NCBI RefSeq assembly: GCF_013386115.1
Contig: NZ_JACAOR010000001.1
Span: 958,639 to 1,022,638 of the forward strand
DNA: 64,000 bases
Source of the DNA: Pseudomonas gingeri
GTDB taxonomy: Bacteria > Pseudomonadota > Gammaproteobacteria > Pseudomonadales > Pseudomonadaceae
Direction of reading: 5' to 3'
Under the pieces are notes generated by a model that was not told the DNA's origin, made no database searches, and was given only the letters and a program-made list of their open reading frames with translations. Positions within the stretch are counted from its first letter, which is position 1. Every line of letters begins with the position of its first letter. A program made the translations under genes and the position numbers. This document shows, piece after piece, positions 25,508-34,384 of this stretch.

Positions 25508-28249
25508 TCAGAGCGCGGCAAATCCGCGTTGCAGATCCTCGATCAACGACGCCACGGCCTCCAGGCCGATATGCAGGCGGATCACCGGGTTGCGCGACGG
25601 TACCGGGAACTCGCGATCTTCCAGGTCGGCCAGCGTCACCAGGCTTTCATAGCCGCCCCACGACGCCCCCAGTCCGAACAGGTTCAAGGCGCCGATAAAG
25701 CGCTCGGCCTGCTGCGGATCGGTCTCGGCGAACTCGAACGACACCAGTCCGTTGCTGCCGGTGAAATCGCGCTGCCACACCTCATGCCCCGGATGCTCCG
25801 GCAACGCCGGATGAAAGACCTGCCGGACCTGCGGTTGTGCCTGCAGCCAGCGGGCGATTTCCAGGCCCTGGCGCTGGTGCACTTCCAACCGCGCCGCCAG
25901 GGTCCGCGCACCGCGCAGCACCAGGAAAGCATCGTCGGGACTGACCGTGTTGCCAAAGCTGTCGCTCATGCGCGCCAACGGTTGCCAGGCGACCTCGTTG
26001 GTGCAGACGCTGCCCATCACCACATCGCTGTGGCCGGCCAGGTACTTGGTCAGGGCCATGATCGAGATATCCGCGCCCAGTGCCAGCGGCCGATACTGGT
26101 ACGCCGAACCCCAGGTGTTGTCGACCGCCACCAGGATATCGCGCGGCTTGCACAAGGCGACGATCGCCGGCAGGTCGCTCAACTCATACAGCAGCGAACC
26201 CGGCACCTCGCAGTAGACCATCCGTGTCGTCGCCCGCAACCGGGATTCGAGATCCCGGCCATCCGCCGGAAAATACTCGACCTCGATGCCGAACGGCGCG
26301 AGAAACTCCTTCGCCAGCCGGCGTACCGGTCCGTACACGCCATCGGTGATCAGTACATGATCGCCCGGGCGCAGGTACGCCAGCAGCGTCTGAGCCACCG
26401 CCGCCAGGCCGGTGCCGAACAGCCGCGTGCGGTAACCGCCTTCCAGCTCGGTCACCAGGTCTTCCAGGGCAAAGGCCGTCGGATTGCCACGGGCGCCGTA
26501 GCTCAGCACCCGCTCGCTGTCGCGTCGGGTACGGGCGTCGCGCATCTGCGCCAGGTTGTCGAACAGCACCGTGCTCAGACGCGTCACCGGCACATTCACC
26601 GCCCGCGCCCCGCTACCCTCGCGGGTCCGCGCGGCGTGGACCAGGCGGGTGCGCACATCGACCGGCGCGCTGGCCGGTGCCAATGGACTCAGGCTGGCGA
26701 TCTCGGCCTCGGTCATCTGCCCCAGCAGGCCGGTTTCCCAGGCCAGGTACTGGCGCGCCGCGTCCTTGTTGCCGGAGTGACGGTCATGGGTGAAGAACAG
26801 GAAGTCGATGCACTGCTCATCCGGCAAGGCCGACGCATCGGTGATCAGCTTCAGGCCGGCGTCCTGCCAGGACTGGATATCTCCCGACAGCACACGGGCC
26901 TGGGCGCGCTGAGCCGGCGGCAATTCCAGCAACGCCAGTTGCGCCACCGCCAGATCGTCAGCGACCAGCACCAGCGGCCGTGTCTCGGCGGCCACTTGCG
27001 CCGCCAGCAGCGAGCGGATCGACCATTGCGAACCGGCCAGATGGCTCTTGCGGAAGGTCATGCCCGGACGCAGGTCGATCAGCGCCACGCTGTCTTCGGC
27101 CAAGGCCCGCGCCAGGCTCACCGCGTCGATGGCGGGCAGTTCGGAGAATGCCGGCAACGTCGCCACCGGCAAATGCAGGCCGCTGTGCAGGCCTTCGTCG
27201 AGGACTCGCGCATCGTGACCCAACTGGCGCAACCAGCTGGCCACGATCGGTGCACGCACGCCATCGCCGTCGAACACCACCACCCGCGCCTTGCGCACGC
27301 CGATATACAGGTCGGTGGCCTGGATCAACTGGCCGCCGGGAGTGTGTTGCGCACCGGGCAGGCTGCCCAGGGCGAACTCTTCGGCACTGCGCACGTCGCA
27401 GAGAAACAGGCTGCCCTCGCCGCTTGCGGCCCAGGCACTGACCTGCGCCGCGCTGACGCTGGGCACGCCGGCACGCCGCGCCAGTTGCCGGGCCGCTTCG
27501 CGCTGCTGCTCCAGACCGGTCGGCGCCACCTCGTCGCGATAACGCCGGCTACTGCCGTGCTCCAGTTGCAGGTCGGCGAGAAACCAGCCCTGGGTACCGT
27601 TCTCCAGGGCATAGACCGGGTTCTTCACCCCCAGGTTGATCAGGGTCTGCGCGCCGATAATGCTGCGGGTACGCCCGGCGCAGTTGATCACCACCGGCGT
27701 CGACTCATCCGGCACCAGGTCGTGCAGGCGATAGCCCAGCTCGCCGTTCGGGCAGCAGATCGAACCGGGAATGGTCATCTTGCGGTATTCGTCGAACGGC
27801 CGACCGTCGAGCAGCACCAGGGGCTTGCCCTCGGCCTGCCAGGCCGCCAGCTCGCCGGCGCTGATATGCGGTGTGTGACAGGCTTCTTCCACCAGCTCGC
27901 CAAAGGCCTTGGACGGCACATGGACGCCGGCGAACAGCTTCAGGCCGGCAGCCTGCCAACCCTCGGCGCCGCCTTCGAGGCGGTGTACCTGGCTGTAGCC
28001 GAGTTCGGCCAGCCGCCGGGCAGCCCGCAATGACAGATCGCCGCCGTCCTGGTCGTAGATCACCAGGCGTACCGCCGGATTCGGCGCCAGGCGCCGGGCT
28101 TCCAGCTCCAGGCGGCTATAGGGCAGGTGCACGCCGTGGAACAGGTGCGCCGAGCCGTACTGCCCGTGCTCGCGAATGTCGAACAGGGCGATTTCCCGGC
28201 CATCGAACAGCCACGTCTGCAACTGTGCCGGGGTAATGGTTGTGCTCAC
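25508..28249 (-). CDS. four-rhodanese / cystathionine beta-lyase-type PLP fusion protein
   Basis: A 913-aa protein. Four rhodanese-like domains fill residues about 1-490; only the second has an active-site Cys (VINCAGRTRS), the others having Asp or other residues at that loop (YDQDGG, FDGDGV, VADDLA). From about residue 530 a Cys/Met-metabolism PLP domain follows, with the cofactor Lys in SIMALTKYLAGHSD and VDNTWGSAYQ before it. The PLP part should cleave a thioether or similar bond, and the active rhodanese could accept sulfane sulfur. The GTG at 28249 has GAGGCGAGG upstream; an ATG at 28279 overlapping the GST stop is the alternative. It is last in the sulfur operon. Confidence 0.85.
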   Translation of the reverse strand: MSTTITPAQLQTWLFDGREIALFDIREHGQYGSAHLFHGVHLPYSRLELEARRLAPNPAVRLVIYDQDGGDLSLRAARRLAELGYSQVHRLEGGAEGWQAAGLKLFAGVHVPSKAFGELVEEACHTPHISAGELAAWQAEGKPLVLLDGRPFDEYRKMTIPGSICCPNGELGYRLHDLVPDESTPVVINCAGRTRSIIGAQTLINLGVKNPVYALENGTQGWFLADLQLEHGSSRRYRDEVAPTGLEQQREAARQLARRAGVPSVSAAQVSAWAASGEGSLFLCDVRSAEEFALGSLPGAQHTPGGQLIQATDLYIGVRKARVVVFDGDGVRAPIVASWLRQLGHDARVLDEGLHSGLHLPVATLPAFSELPAIDAVSLARALAEDSVALIDLRPGMTFRKSHLAGSQWSIRSLLAAQVAAETRPLVLVADDLAVAQLALLELPPAQRAQARVLSGDIQSWQDAGLKLITDASALPDEQCIDFLFFTHDRHSGNKDAARQYLAWETGLLGQMTEAEIASLSPLAPASAPVDVRTRLVHAARTREGSGARAVNVPVTRLSTVLFDNLAQMRDARTRRDSERVLSYGARGNPTAFALEDLVTELEGGYRTRLFGTGLAAVAQTLLAYLRPGDHVLITDGVYGPVRRLAKEFLAPFGIEVEYFPADGRDLESRLRATTRMVYCEVPGSLLYELSDLPAIVALCKPRDILVAVDNTWGSAYQYRPLALGADISIMALTKYLAGHSDVVMGSVCTNEVAWQPLARMSDSFGNTVSPDDAFLVLRGARTLAARLEVHQRQGLEIARWLQAQPQVRQVFHPALPEHPGHEVWQRDFTGSNGLVSFEFAETDPQQAERFIGALNLFGLGASWGGYESLVTLADLEDREFPVPSRNPVIRLHIGLEAVASLIEDLQRGFAAL

Positions 28250-28275
28250 GAAAGCCTCGCCTCGGGATAAAGAAG

Positions 28276-28932
28276 TCATTCCAGCACCAGTGAACGTTCA
28301 GCCGGTGCCAGCTCGCGGCCGCGGGCATAGGCCCGCTGCACGGCCGGACGGGCCTTGATCCGCTCGCGCCAGGCACTGATCGCCGGGTAGTCGAGCAAGT
28401 CGAAACCCTGGCGCTGCGGCTGGATCCACGGAAAGATCGCCATGTCGGCGATGCTATAGTCACCCGCCACGAAGGCCCGTTGGGACAGGCGCCGCTCCAG
28501 CACCTCATACAAACGGGTGGCCTCGCCCTGCAACAGGTCGAGGGCAAAGGGAATCGGCTCGGGGGCCTTTTCCCGGAACAGTTGCCACTGGCTCAGGTAC
28601 GGCGTGATATGCCCGACCTGCCAGAACAGCCACTCCTGCACCCGCTGGCGTTCGACACTGCCGGCCGCCGGCACGAAGCGCCCGCTCTTGTCCGCCAGGT
28701 AAGTGAGGATAGCCCCGGACTCGAACAGGCTCAGCGGTTCGCTGCCGGTGTTCGGGGCATGGTCGACAATCGCCGGGATCCGGCCATTGGCGCTGATCTG
28801 CTGGAAAGCCGCGTCACGCTGCTGCCCGGTGCGGATATTCACCGCCTGCAGGCGATACTCCAGCCCCAGCTCCTCAAGCAGGATGCCGACCTTCAAGCCA
28901 TTGGCCGTCGGCCAGTAGTGGAAGTCGATCAT
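28276..28932 (-). CDS. glutathione S-transferase family protein
   Basis: A 218-aa protein with an N-terminal thioredoxin-fold half (HYWPTANGLKVGILLEELG, and ESGAILTYLADK, the glutathione-gamma-Glu contact) and an all-helical C-terminal half (SIADMAIFPW, the N-capping box). The pattern is that of the YfcG/YghU-like Nu class, which have disulfide-bond reductase activity toward glutathionyl conjugates. Its start overlaps the stop of the thiol dioxygenase gene (ATGA), indicating translational coupling, so it probably handles a glutathione-linked sulfur intermediate. Confidence 0.88.
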   Translation of the reverse strand: MIDFHYWPTANGLKVGILLEELGLEYRLQAVNIRTGQQRDAAFQQISANGRIPAIVDHAPNTGSEPLSLFESGAILTYLADKSGRFVPAAGSVERQRVQEWLFWQVGHITPYLSQWQLFREKAPEPIPFALDLLQGEATRLYEVLERRLSQRAFVAGDYSIADMAIFPWIQPQRQGFDLLDYPAISAWRERIKARPAVQRAYARGRELAPAERSLVLE

Positions 28933-29525
28933 GCGTAGGCCTTGATCGAAGGCGCCATCTGCGACTTGTTGTAGTTCAGGACGGTGCCATCGTCCTGCAC
29001 GCCGTAGCGGCCTTCGAGGGACTCCAGTGGACGACCGTAGAGGTGGAAGTGCAAGGTGGCCTGTTCGCCATCGACGCGGATGCTGTGCAGGTCTTCGCCG
29101 AGGAAGGCGATCGAGGTGCCGGGCTGCACCACCACTTCACGTTCGAGCGCCAGTACCGCGCGCTTCGGGTCGGAGCCATCGTCGCTGCGGGTGTACACGC
29201 GGTTCAGTTCCTGGCCTTCGATGGCGCTGATCACCGCCCAGGTCTCGTGGTTGTGGGCGATGGTGTTCTTGCCCGGCAGCAACGAGTTGAGGTACAGGGT
29301 CGGGGTCTCGCCGTCATCGTTCAGGCGGTAGCGGAAGGCGGTGTTGCCCTCGCCCGCCACAGGTGCCGGAAAATACTCGAAGTTGAACAGGTCGCGGCGC
29401 TCGGCCAGCTCTTCCAGCAAGGCGACGATGTGCTCCAGGGCCGCGCGATCGACGCCGCGCTGGTGGATGGCGCGGATCTTCACCAGGAAAGATTCGATCA
29501 CGTTGGCGCGTTCGGTGGTGCTCAT
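28929..29525 (-). CDS. cysteine/thiol dioxygenase-like cupin protein
   Basis: A 198-aa cupin of the cysteine dioxygenase type I family. The iron ligands appear as AHNHETW (two His, about residue 92) and the third His in LHSIRVDG (about 150), followed by LHFHLYGRP. Such enzymes use O2 to oxidise a thiol to a sulfinate; bacterial members act on cysteine or 3-mercaptopropionate. The start at 29525 follows AAGGAG. It lies between the ABC ATPase and GST genes in a run of overlapping genes, suggesting that the imported compound is converted to a free thiol. Confidence 0.85.
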   Translation of the reverse strand: MSTTERANVIESFLVKIRAIHQRGVDRAALEHIVALLEELAERRDLFNFEYFPAPVAGEGNTAFRYRLNDDGETPTLYLNSLLPGKNTIAHNHETWAVISAIEGQELNRVYTRSDDGSDPKRAVLALEREVVVQPGTSIAFLGEDLHSIRVDGEQATLHFHLYGRPLESLEGRYGVQDDGTVLNYNKSQMAPSIKAYA

Positions 29526-29554
29526 GGGCAGGCTCCTTATCAGGTGAATCACGG

Positions 29555-30376
29555 TCAGATGGACAGGCTAAAGGGACTGATATTGCTCAGCCGGAACGGG
29601 TCGGCCTGCACCGGGCGGCGGTTGGCGTCGCCCAGGGCATGCCGGAGGAACTCGCGGGTGCGTTCGCTCTGCGGCTCCTGGAAAATCTGGTAGGCACTGC
29701 CGGACTCGACGATCCGGCCGTTCTCGGTGAAATACACCACGTCGCTGATGTCCTCGGCGAAACGCATTTCGTGGGTCACCAGCACGCAGGTCATGCCTTC
29801 CTCGGTCAGTTCGCGAATCACCGTCAGCACTTCGCCGACGGTTTCCGGATCGAGGGCCGAGGTCACTTCGTCGAACAGGATCAGTTCCGGACGCATCGCC
29901 AGCGCCCGGGCAATCGCCACCCGCTGCTGCTGGCCACCGGATAGCTGGCCGGGAAAGGCCTCGGCCTTGTGCTCCATGCGCACCTTGGCCAGCAGTTGTC
30001 GGGCTTGCTGCTCGGCGTCCGCGCGGCTGCGCCCGAGCACCTTGCACGGAGCGATCAGCAGGTTTTCCAGGACCGACAGGTGCGGGAACAGGTTGTATTG
30101 CTGGAACACGAAGCCGACCCGCTTGCGCAGCTCGATCAGTTCGGCCTCGCGCTGCAACTGGTGCACCTCGGTGCTGCCGACACGGATGCTGCCGCGCTGG
30201 GGCTTGAGCAGCCCGGTGATGCACCGCAGGATGGTCGACTTGCCCGAGCCGGACGGGCCGATGATCGATACCGCCTGGCCGCGCTGGACATCCAGGTCGA
30301 TGCCCTTGAGCACCGGGTTGGCACCGAACGACAGGTGCAGGTCGCGCAGGCTGACGAGCGTTTCAGTAGAAGGCAT
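29555..30376 (-). CDS. amino-acid-type ABC transporter ATP-binding protein
   Basis: A 273-aa ATPase of the GlnQ/HisP class. Walker A is GPSGSGKST (about residue 40), the Q-loop FQQYNLFPH, the ABC signature LSGGQQQR (about 147), Walker B LILFDEVTSALD and the H-loop VTHEM. It powers import by the two permeases encoded just upstream (14-base overlap with the first). The C-terminus is extended by about 20 residues beyond the usual family end. Confidence 0.93.
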   Translation of the reverse strand: MPSTETLVSLRDLHLSFGANPVLKGIDLDVQRGQAVSIIGPSGSGKSTILRCITGLLKPQRGSIRVGSTEVHQLQREAELIELRKRVGFVFQQYNLFPHLSVLENLLIAPCKVLGRSRADAEQQARQLLAKVRMEHKAEAFPGQLSGGQQQRVAIARALAMRPELILFDEVTSALDPETVGEVLTVIRELTEEGMTCVLVTHEMRFAEDISDVVYFTENGRIVESGSAYQIFQEPQSERTREFLRHALGDANRRPVQADPFRLSNISPFSLSI

Positions 30377-31052
30377 AACGTCGCTCCAGGCGTTGGGTCA
30401 GACGGGAAATCGGGTAGCAATAGGCGAAGAACAACGCCAGTACGCTGAAGTAGATCAGGACCGTGAATCCGGTGCGGTTGACGGTGTTGCTGGCGATCTG
30501 CGCGGTGTCGATCAGGTCATGCACGCCCACCAGCGACGCCAGGGCGGTGCCCATGGTGATCACCGCATAGAGGTTCATCCACGGTGGCAGCATGCGCTTG
30601 AAGCACTGCGGCAGGATGATCGAGCGAAACAGCTGGCCGCGACTGAAGGCCAGGGAACGCGCGGCTTCCCACTGGGTGGCGGGAATCGAGCCGATCGCCC
30701 CGCGAAAGATCTCGGCGACGTTGGCACTGGCCGGCAAGGCCAGGCCGATGGTGACTTTCAGCCAGTCGGGAAACGGCAGGTAGTGGCTGCCGACATGGAT
30801 TTCGAACGGGAATACATAAGTGGTGAAGTAGATCAGTACCAGCCACGGCGCGTTGCGGAACACCTGCACCCACAGCCGCGCCGGCAAGCGCAACAGGCGC
30901 AGTGGCGACAGCCCCAGGGCGCCGATCAGCAGGCCCAGGACCGAGCCGATGGCGATCGCCAGCAGGCTGATCAGGATATTCTGGCCAAAGCCCACCGCCA
31001 ACGCCGGGGACCAGCGCAGCAGCGATTCGATAACCGGCAATTCAATGGCCAT
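30363..31052 (-). CDS. amino-acid-type ABC transporter permease
   Basis: A 229-aa inner-membrane protein with about five helices and the BPD permease EAA-type loop (GAIGSIPATQWEAARSLAFS, about residue 124). The HisM/GlnP-type FRNAPWLVLIYF stretch is in the first third. It overlaps the preceding permease by 11 bases and the ATPase by 14. Together they form the heterodimeric channel of a polar amino acid importer. Confidence 0.92.
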   Translation of the reverse strand: MAIELPVIESLLRWSPALAVGFGQNILISLLAIAIGSVLGLLIGALGLSPLRLLRLPARLWVQVFRNAPWLVLIYFTTYVFPFEIHVGSHYLPFPDWLKVTIGLALPASANVAEIFRGAIGSIPATQWEAARSLAFSRGQLFRSIILPQCFKRMLPPWMNLYAVITMGTALASLVGVHDLIDTAQIASNTVNRTGFTVLIYFSVLALFFAYCYPISRLTQRLERRYAFY

Positions 31053-31764
31053 AGCCGGGCATCCTCAGGCGCGCTTCGAGATAGCGGCCGACACAGTTGA
31101 CGATAAAACTCAGCAGGCCGAAGAAGCTCAGGATCAGGATCATCAGCTCCAGCACGTTGTCGCTCTGGGTCCAGATCATGATCGAGGCGTAGGTGATATC
31201 ACCGACGGCGATGGCCGAGGCCACGGCAGTCATCTTCACCAGGTCGATCAGGTTGTTGACCAGGGACGGCAAGGCAAAGCGCAAGGCCAGCGGCAGTTGC
31301 ACGTTCCACAGCAACTGGCGGCTGCTGAAGGCCAGGGAACTGGCGGCCTCCAGGGTCACCGCCGGTACCGCCTCGATCCCGGCCCGCAGCGCTTCGGCGT
31401 GAAACGCGCCCTTGTGCAGGGAAATCACGATCACCACCCAGGCGAACGGCGTCAGCGGGTTGGCCGCGCCGACGGCCTGGGTCAGCAGCATGTTCAGCAC
31501 CAGGAACGCGCAGTACAGCTGTACCAGCGTCGGCGTGTTGCGGGTCACTTCGACAAACACTCGCGCCGGGCGCGCCAGCCAGCTGTTGCCGCTGGTGAGC
31601 ATCGCCGCCAGGGCCAGTCCCGCCAGGAGGCTGCCGACAATGGTCAGCAGGCACAGGAGGATGGTGGTCCAGGCACCGTCGATCAGGCTGCCACGCTGAT
31701 AGGCATCCAGCAGGAACCGGTAGTTGAGGCCCAGGTGCGCCGCCCATTGCACAAAGCTTTCCAT
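31042..31764 (-). CDS. amino-acid-type ABC transporter permease
   Basis: A 240-aa inner-membrane protein, second permease of the importer. It has VFVEVTRNTPTLVQLYCAFL near residue 85 and the coupling loop around GIEAVPAVTLEAASSLAFS (about 135). Its ATG at 31764 overlaps the aminotransferase stop (TGATG), and I prefer it to a start 99 bases upstream that lies inside that gene. Confidence 0.92.
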   Translation of the reverse strand: MESFVQWAAHLGLNYRFLLDAYQRGSLIDGAWTTILLCLLTIVGSLLAGLALAAMLTSGNSWLARPARVFVEVTRNTPTLVQLYCAFLVLNMLLTQAVGAANPLTPFAWVVIVISLHKGAFHAEALRAGIEAVPAVTLEAASSLAFSSRQLLWNVQLPLALRFALPSLVNNLIDLVKMTAVASAIAVGDITYASIMIWTQSDNVLELMILILSFFGLLSFIVNCVGRYLEARLRMPGYGH

Positions 31765-32978
31765 CAGCCGTGGTCCTCGACCAGCCTGGCACAGGCCGCG
31801 GCGATACGCCGGCCGGCCTCGCGGACACTGTCGGTGGCGGTGGCGATCGACAGGCGGAACCATGGCGACAAGCCATAGGCGCTACCCGCGACACCGGCCA
31901 CGCCCTCTTCCAGCAGGTAATCCACCAGGTCATTGTCGCTGCCGATCAGGCGCCCGTCCGGACGCCGCCGACCGATCAGCCCGGCACAGCGGACAAAGAC
32001 AAAGAAACCGCCCTCGGGGGTCAGCACTTCCAGGCCGTTAACGTCCTTCAGCGCCGCCAACAGCAGGTCGCGACGCTCGCGATAGGCCGCCACCTGCGGT
32101 TGCAGAAACGCCAGGCCGCCTTCATAGGCGGCCAGGGCCGCGGCCTGGCTGACCGACGAGGCCCCGGACGCCGACTGCGACTGCACGACCGCCATGGCAC
32201 TGGTCAGCACCTGCGGACCGGCACCGAAGCCGATGCGCCAGCCGGTCATCGCGTAGGTCTTGGATACCCCGCCCACCAGCAGGCAGCGCTCCTGCAGGTC
32301 CGGCGCGACATTCAGCAGGTTGAGCGGCGGCTGGCCGTCGAAGCGGATATGTTCGTAGAGTTCGTCCAGCAGTACCAGCACCCGGGGATGGCGACGCAGC
32401 ACCTCGGCCAGGGCCAGCAGCTCGGCCGCGCTGTACACCGCGCCACTGGGGTTGCCCGGGCTGTTGAGGATCAGCCAGCGGGTGCGCTCGCCGATCAGCG
32501 CCTCCAGTTGCGCCGGTTGCAGCTTGCAGCCCTGCTCCAGGCCCGACTGCACGAACACCGGCTCGCCGCCGTTGATCCGCACACTGTCGGGAAACGACGG
32601 CCAGTACGGCACCGGCACCAGCACCTCGTCGCCTTCGTCCAGGGTCGCGGCGAAGGCATTGAAGATGATCTGTTTCGCGCCATTGGCGATGACGATGCCG
32701 GACAACGGATAGTCCAGCCGGTTTTCGCCCTTGAGCTTGCGTTGCACCGCTTCGCGCAGGGCCCGCACGCCCGGGGTGGCGGTGTATTTGGTGGCGCCGC
32801 CGGCGATGGCCGCGTAGGCCGCCTGCTTGATATGTTCGGGCGTGTCGAAATCCGGCTCGCCGGTGGTCAGGTCGAGAATGTCCCGTCCGGCCTCGCGCAG
32901 TGCAGTGGCCTGGGACTTGGCGGCGGCATTGGCCGACAGCGAGACTTTCTGCACCCGCCGGGAAAGTTGAACGGTCAT
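31764..32978 (-). CDS. pyridoxal-phosphate aminotransferase (class I/II, AspC-like)
   Basis: A 404-aa fold-type I aminotransferase. TTGEPDFDTPEHI near residue 38, ILNSPGNPSGAVY (about 173), the PLP-binding Lys in GGVSKTYAMTGWRIG (about 236) and the C-terminal Arg in FRLSIAT are all present. The family transfers the amino group of aspartate-, aromatic- or sulfur-type amino acids to a 2-oxo acid. Its neighbours suggest a sulfur amino acid substrate. The start at 32978 overlaps the dehydrogenase stop (ATGA). Confidence 0.9.
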   Translation of the reverse strand: MTVQLSRRVQKVSLSANAAAKSQATALREAGRDILDLTTGEPDFDTPEHIKQAAYAAIAGGATKYTATPGVRALREAVQRKLKGENRLDYPLSGIVIANGAKQIIFNAFAATLDEGDEVLVPVPYWPSFPDSVRINGGEPVFVQSGLEQGCKLQPAQLEALIGERTRWLILNSPGNPSGAVYSAAELLALAEVLRRHPRVLVLLDELYEHIRFDGQPPLNLLNVAPDLQERCLLVGGVSKTYAMTGWRIGFGAGPQVLTSAMAVVQSQSASGASSVSQAAALAAYEGGLAFLQPQVAAYRERRDLLLAALKDVNGLEVLTPEGGFFVFVRCAGLIGRRRPDGRLIGSDNDLVDYLLEEGVAGVAGSAYGLSPWFRLSIATATDSVREAGRRIAAACARLVEDHG

Positions 32979-34384
32979 GGCAGCACCTTGCCTGGGTTGA
33001 GCAGCCCGCGAGGATCGAGGGCCTGTTTGATCCGGCGCATCAGGTCCAGCTCCACCGGGCTCTTGACCTCGGCCAGCAACGCGCGCTTGCGCTGGCCGAT
33101 GCCGTGCTCGGCGCTGATGGAACCGCCGAAGGCGTGGGTATTGCGATGGACCAGGGCGCTCAAGGCGCCGTAGTTGGCCATGTGCGCCTCGACCGACTGG
33201 CCGATGGGCGCCGCGACGTTGTAGTGCAGGTTGCCGTCGCCCAGGTGGCCGAAGGTCAGGTTGCGCACGCCGGGGAAGTGTTCTTGCAGCAAGGCATCGG
33301 TGCGGCTGACAAACTCGGCGATCCGCGAGATCGGCAGCGAAATATCGTGCTTCATGTTGCGCCCTTCGCGGGCCTGGGCTTCGCTCATGTTCTCCCGCAA
33401 CTGCCACAGCGCGTCGCTCTGGGCGAGGCTTTCGGCGATCAGCGCATCGGCCAGCAGGCCGGCCTCGAACGCTTCGCCCAGCACCCGTTCGAACGACTCG
33501 CGGGCATGTTCGGCGCTGTGGTTGTCGGAGAGCTCAAGCAAGGCGTACCAGGGCTGTGCGGCCCCGGCAAACGGCTGCGGGCCGTCCGGGAACTGCTCGC
33601 GCAGCAATACCAGGCAAGCCGCGGACATCAGTTCGAAAGCCGTCAGGTCGGCGCCGAACCCGCCTCGGGCATGGGACAGGAAACCGACCGCCTGCTCCAG
33701 CGAATCGAATGCCAGCAACGCTGTGCTCTGGGCCCTGGGCAGGGGAAACAGCTTGAGGGTCGCGGCGGTGATGATGCCCAGGGTGCCTTCGCTGCCGACG
33801 AACAGGTCGCGCAGGTCGTAGCCGGTATTGTCCTTGCGCAAGCCGCGCAGGCCGTTCCAGATTTCACCGTCGGCGGTGACTACTTCCAGGCCGAGGGTCA
33901 GCTCGCGGGTATTGCCATAACGCAACACGCCGGTACCGCCGGCATTGGTGCCGAGGTTGCCGCCGATGGTGCAACTGCCCTCGGCCCCCAGGCTCAGGGG
34001 AAACAGGCGTCCAGCCTGGCGCGCGGCGTCCTGCAGGTTCTGCAGGATGCAGCCGGCCTCGACGGTGAAGGTGTCATTGTCGGTGTCGATCTGGCGGATG
34101 CGGTTCATCCGGTCCAGCCGTACCAGCACGCTGCGACCGCTGTCATCCGGGGTGGCCGCGCCCATCAGGCCGGTATTGCCGCCCTGCACCACCAGCGGCG
34201 CGCCATGGTGGGCACAGACGCGGACCAGCGCGGCGACTTCCTCGGTGCTGGCCGGATGCACCACGGCGACCACCTTGCCGTGATAGACCCGGTGCTTGTC
34301 GCTCAGCCAGGCGGCCGCGTCGGCCCCCTCATGGACATGGGCGGCGCCCAGCAATTGCTGCAACTGCGTGAACAAAGCACTCAT
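32975..34384 (-). CDS. FAD-linked D-2-hydroxyacid dehydrogenase (GlcD/D-2HG-DH type)
   Basis: A 469-aa flavoprotein. The PP-loop FAD domain shows VVQGGNTGLMGAA (about residue 65) and GGNLGTNAGG (about 141); the C-terminal FAD_oxidase_C domain has FGHLGDGNLHYN (about 370, metal and substrate His) and SAEHGIGQRK near the end. It should oxidise a D-2-hydroxyacid to the 2-oxo acid and pass electrons to the respiratory chain. Next to an aminotransferase, it could interconvert hydroxy-, oxo- and amino-acid forms of the imported compound. ATGA overlaps join it to both neighbours. Confidence 0.9.
   Translation of the reverse strand: MSALFTQLQQLLGAAHVHEGADAAAWLSDKHRVYHGKVVAVVHPASTEEVAALVRVCAHHGAPLVVQGGNTGLMGAATPDDSGRSVLVRLDRMNRIRQIDTDNDTFTVEAGCILQNLQDAARQAGRLFPLSLGAEGSCTIGGNLGTNAGGTGVLRYGNTRELTLGLEVVTADGEIWNGLRGLRKDNTGYDLRDLFVGSEGTLGIITAATLKLFPLPRAQSTALLAFDSLEQAVGFLSHARGGFGADLTAFELMSAACLVLLREQFPDGPQPFAGAAQPWYALLELSDNHSAEHARESFERVLGEAFEAGLLADALIAESLAQSDALWQLRENMSEAQAREGRNMKHDISLPISRIAEFVSRTDALLQEHFPGVRNLTFGHLGDGNLHYNVAAPIGQSVEAHMANYGALSALVHRNTHAFGGSISAEHGIGQRKRALLAEVKSPVELDLMRRIKQALDPRGLLNPGKVLP

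Noticed and set aside
25481..28033. A continuous 850-codon open frame on the plus strand opposite the rhodanese-PLP fusion
   Set aside because: It is rich in Arg, His and Gln without any domain, as expected of a frame antisense to a high-GC gene. The minus-strand frame has clear rhodanese and PLP motifs.
29625..31100. Long plus-strand open frames opposite the ABC transporter genes
   Set aside because: They are antisense frames without domains; the minus strand encodes clear ATPase and permease proteins.
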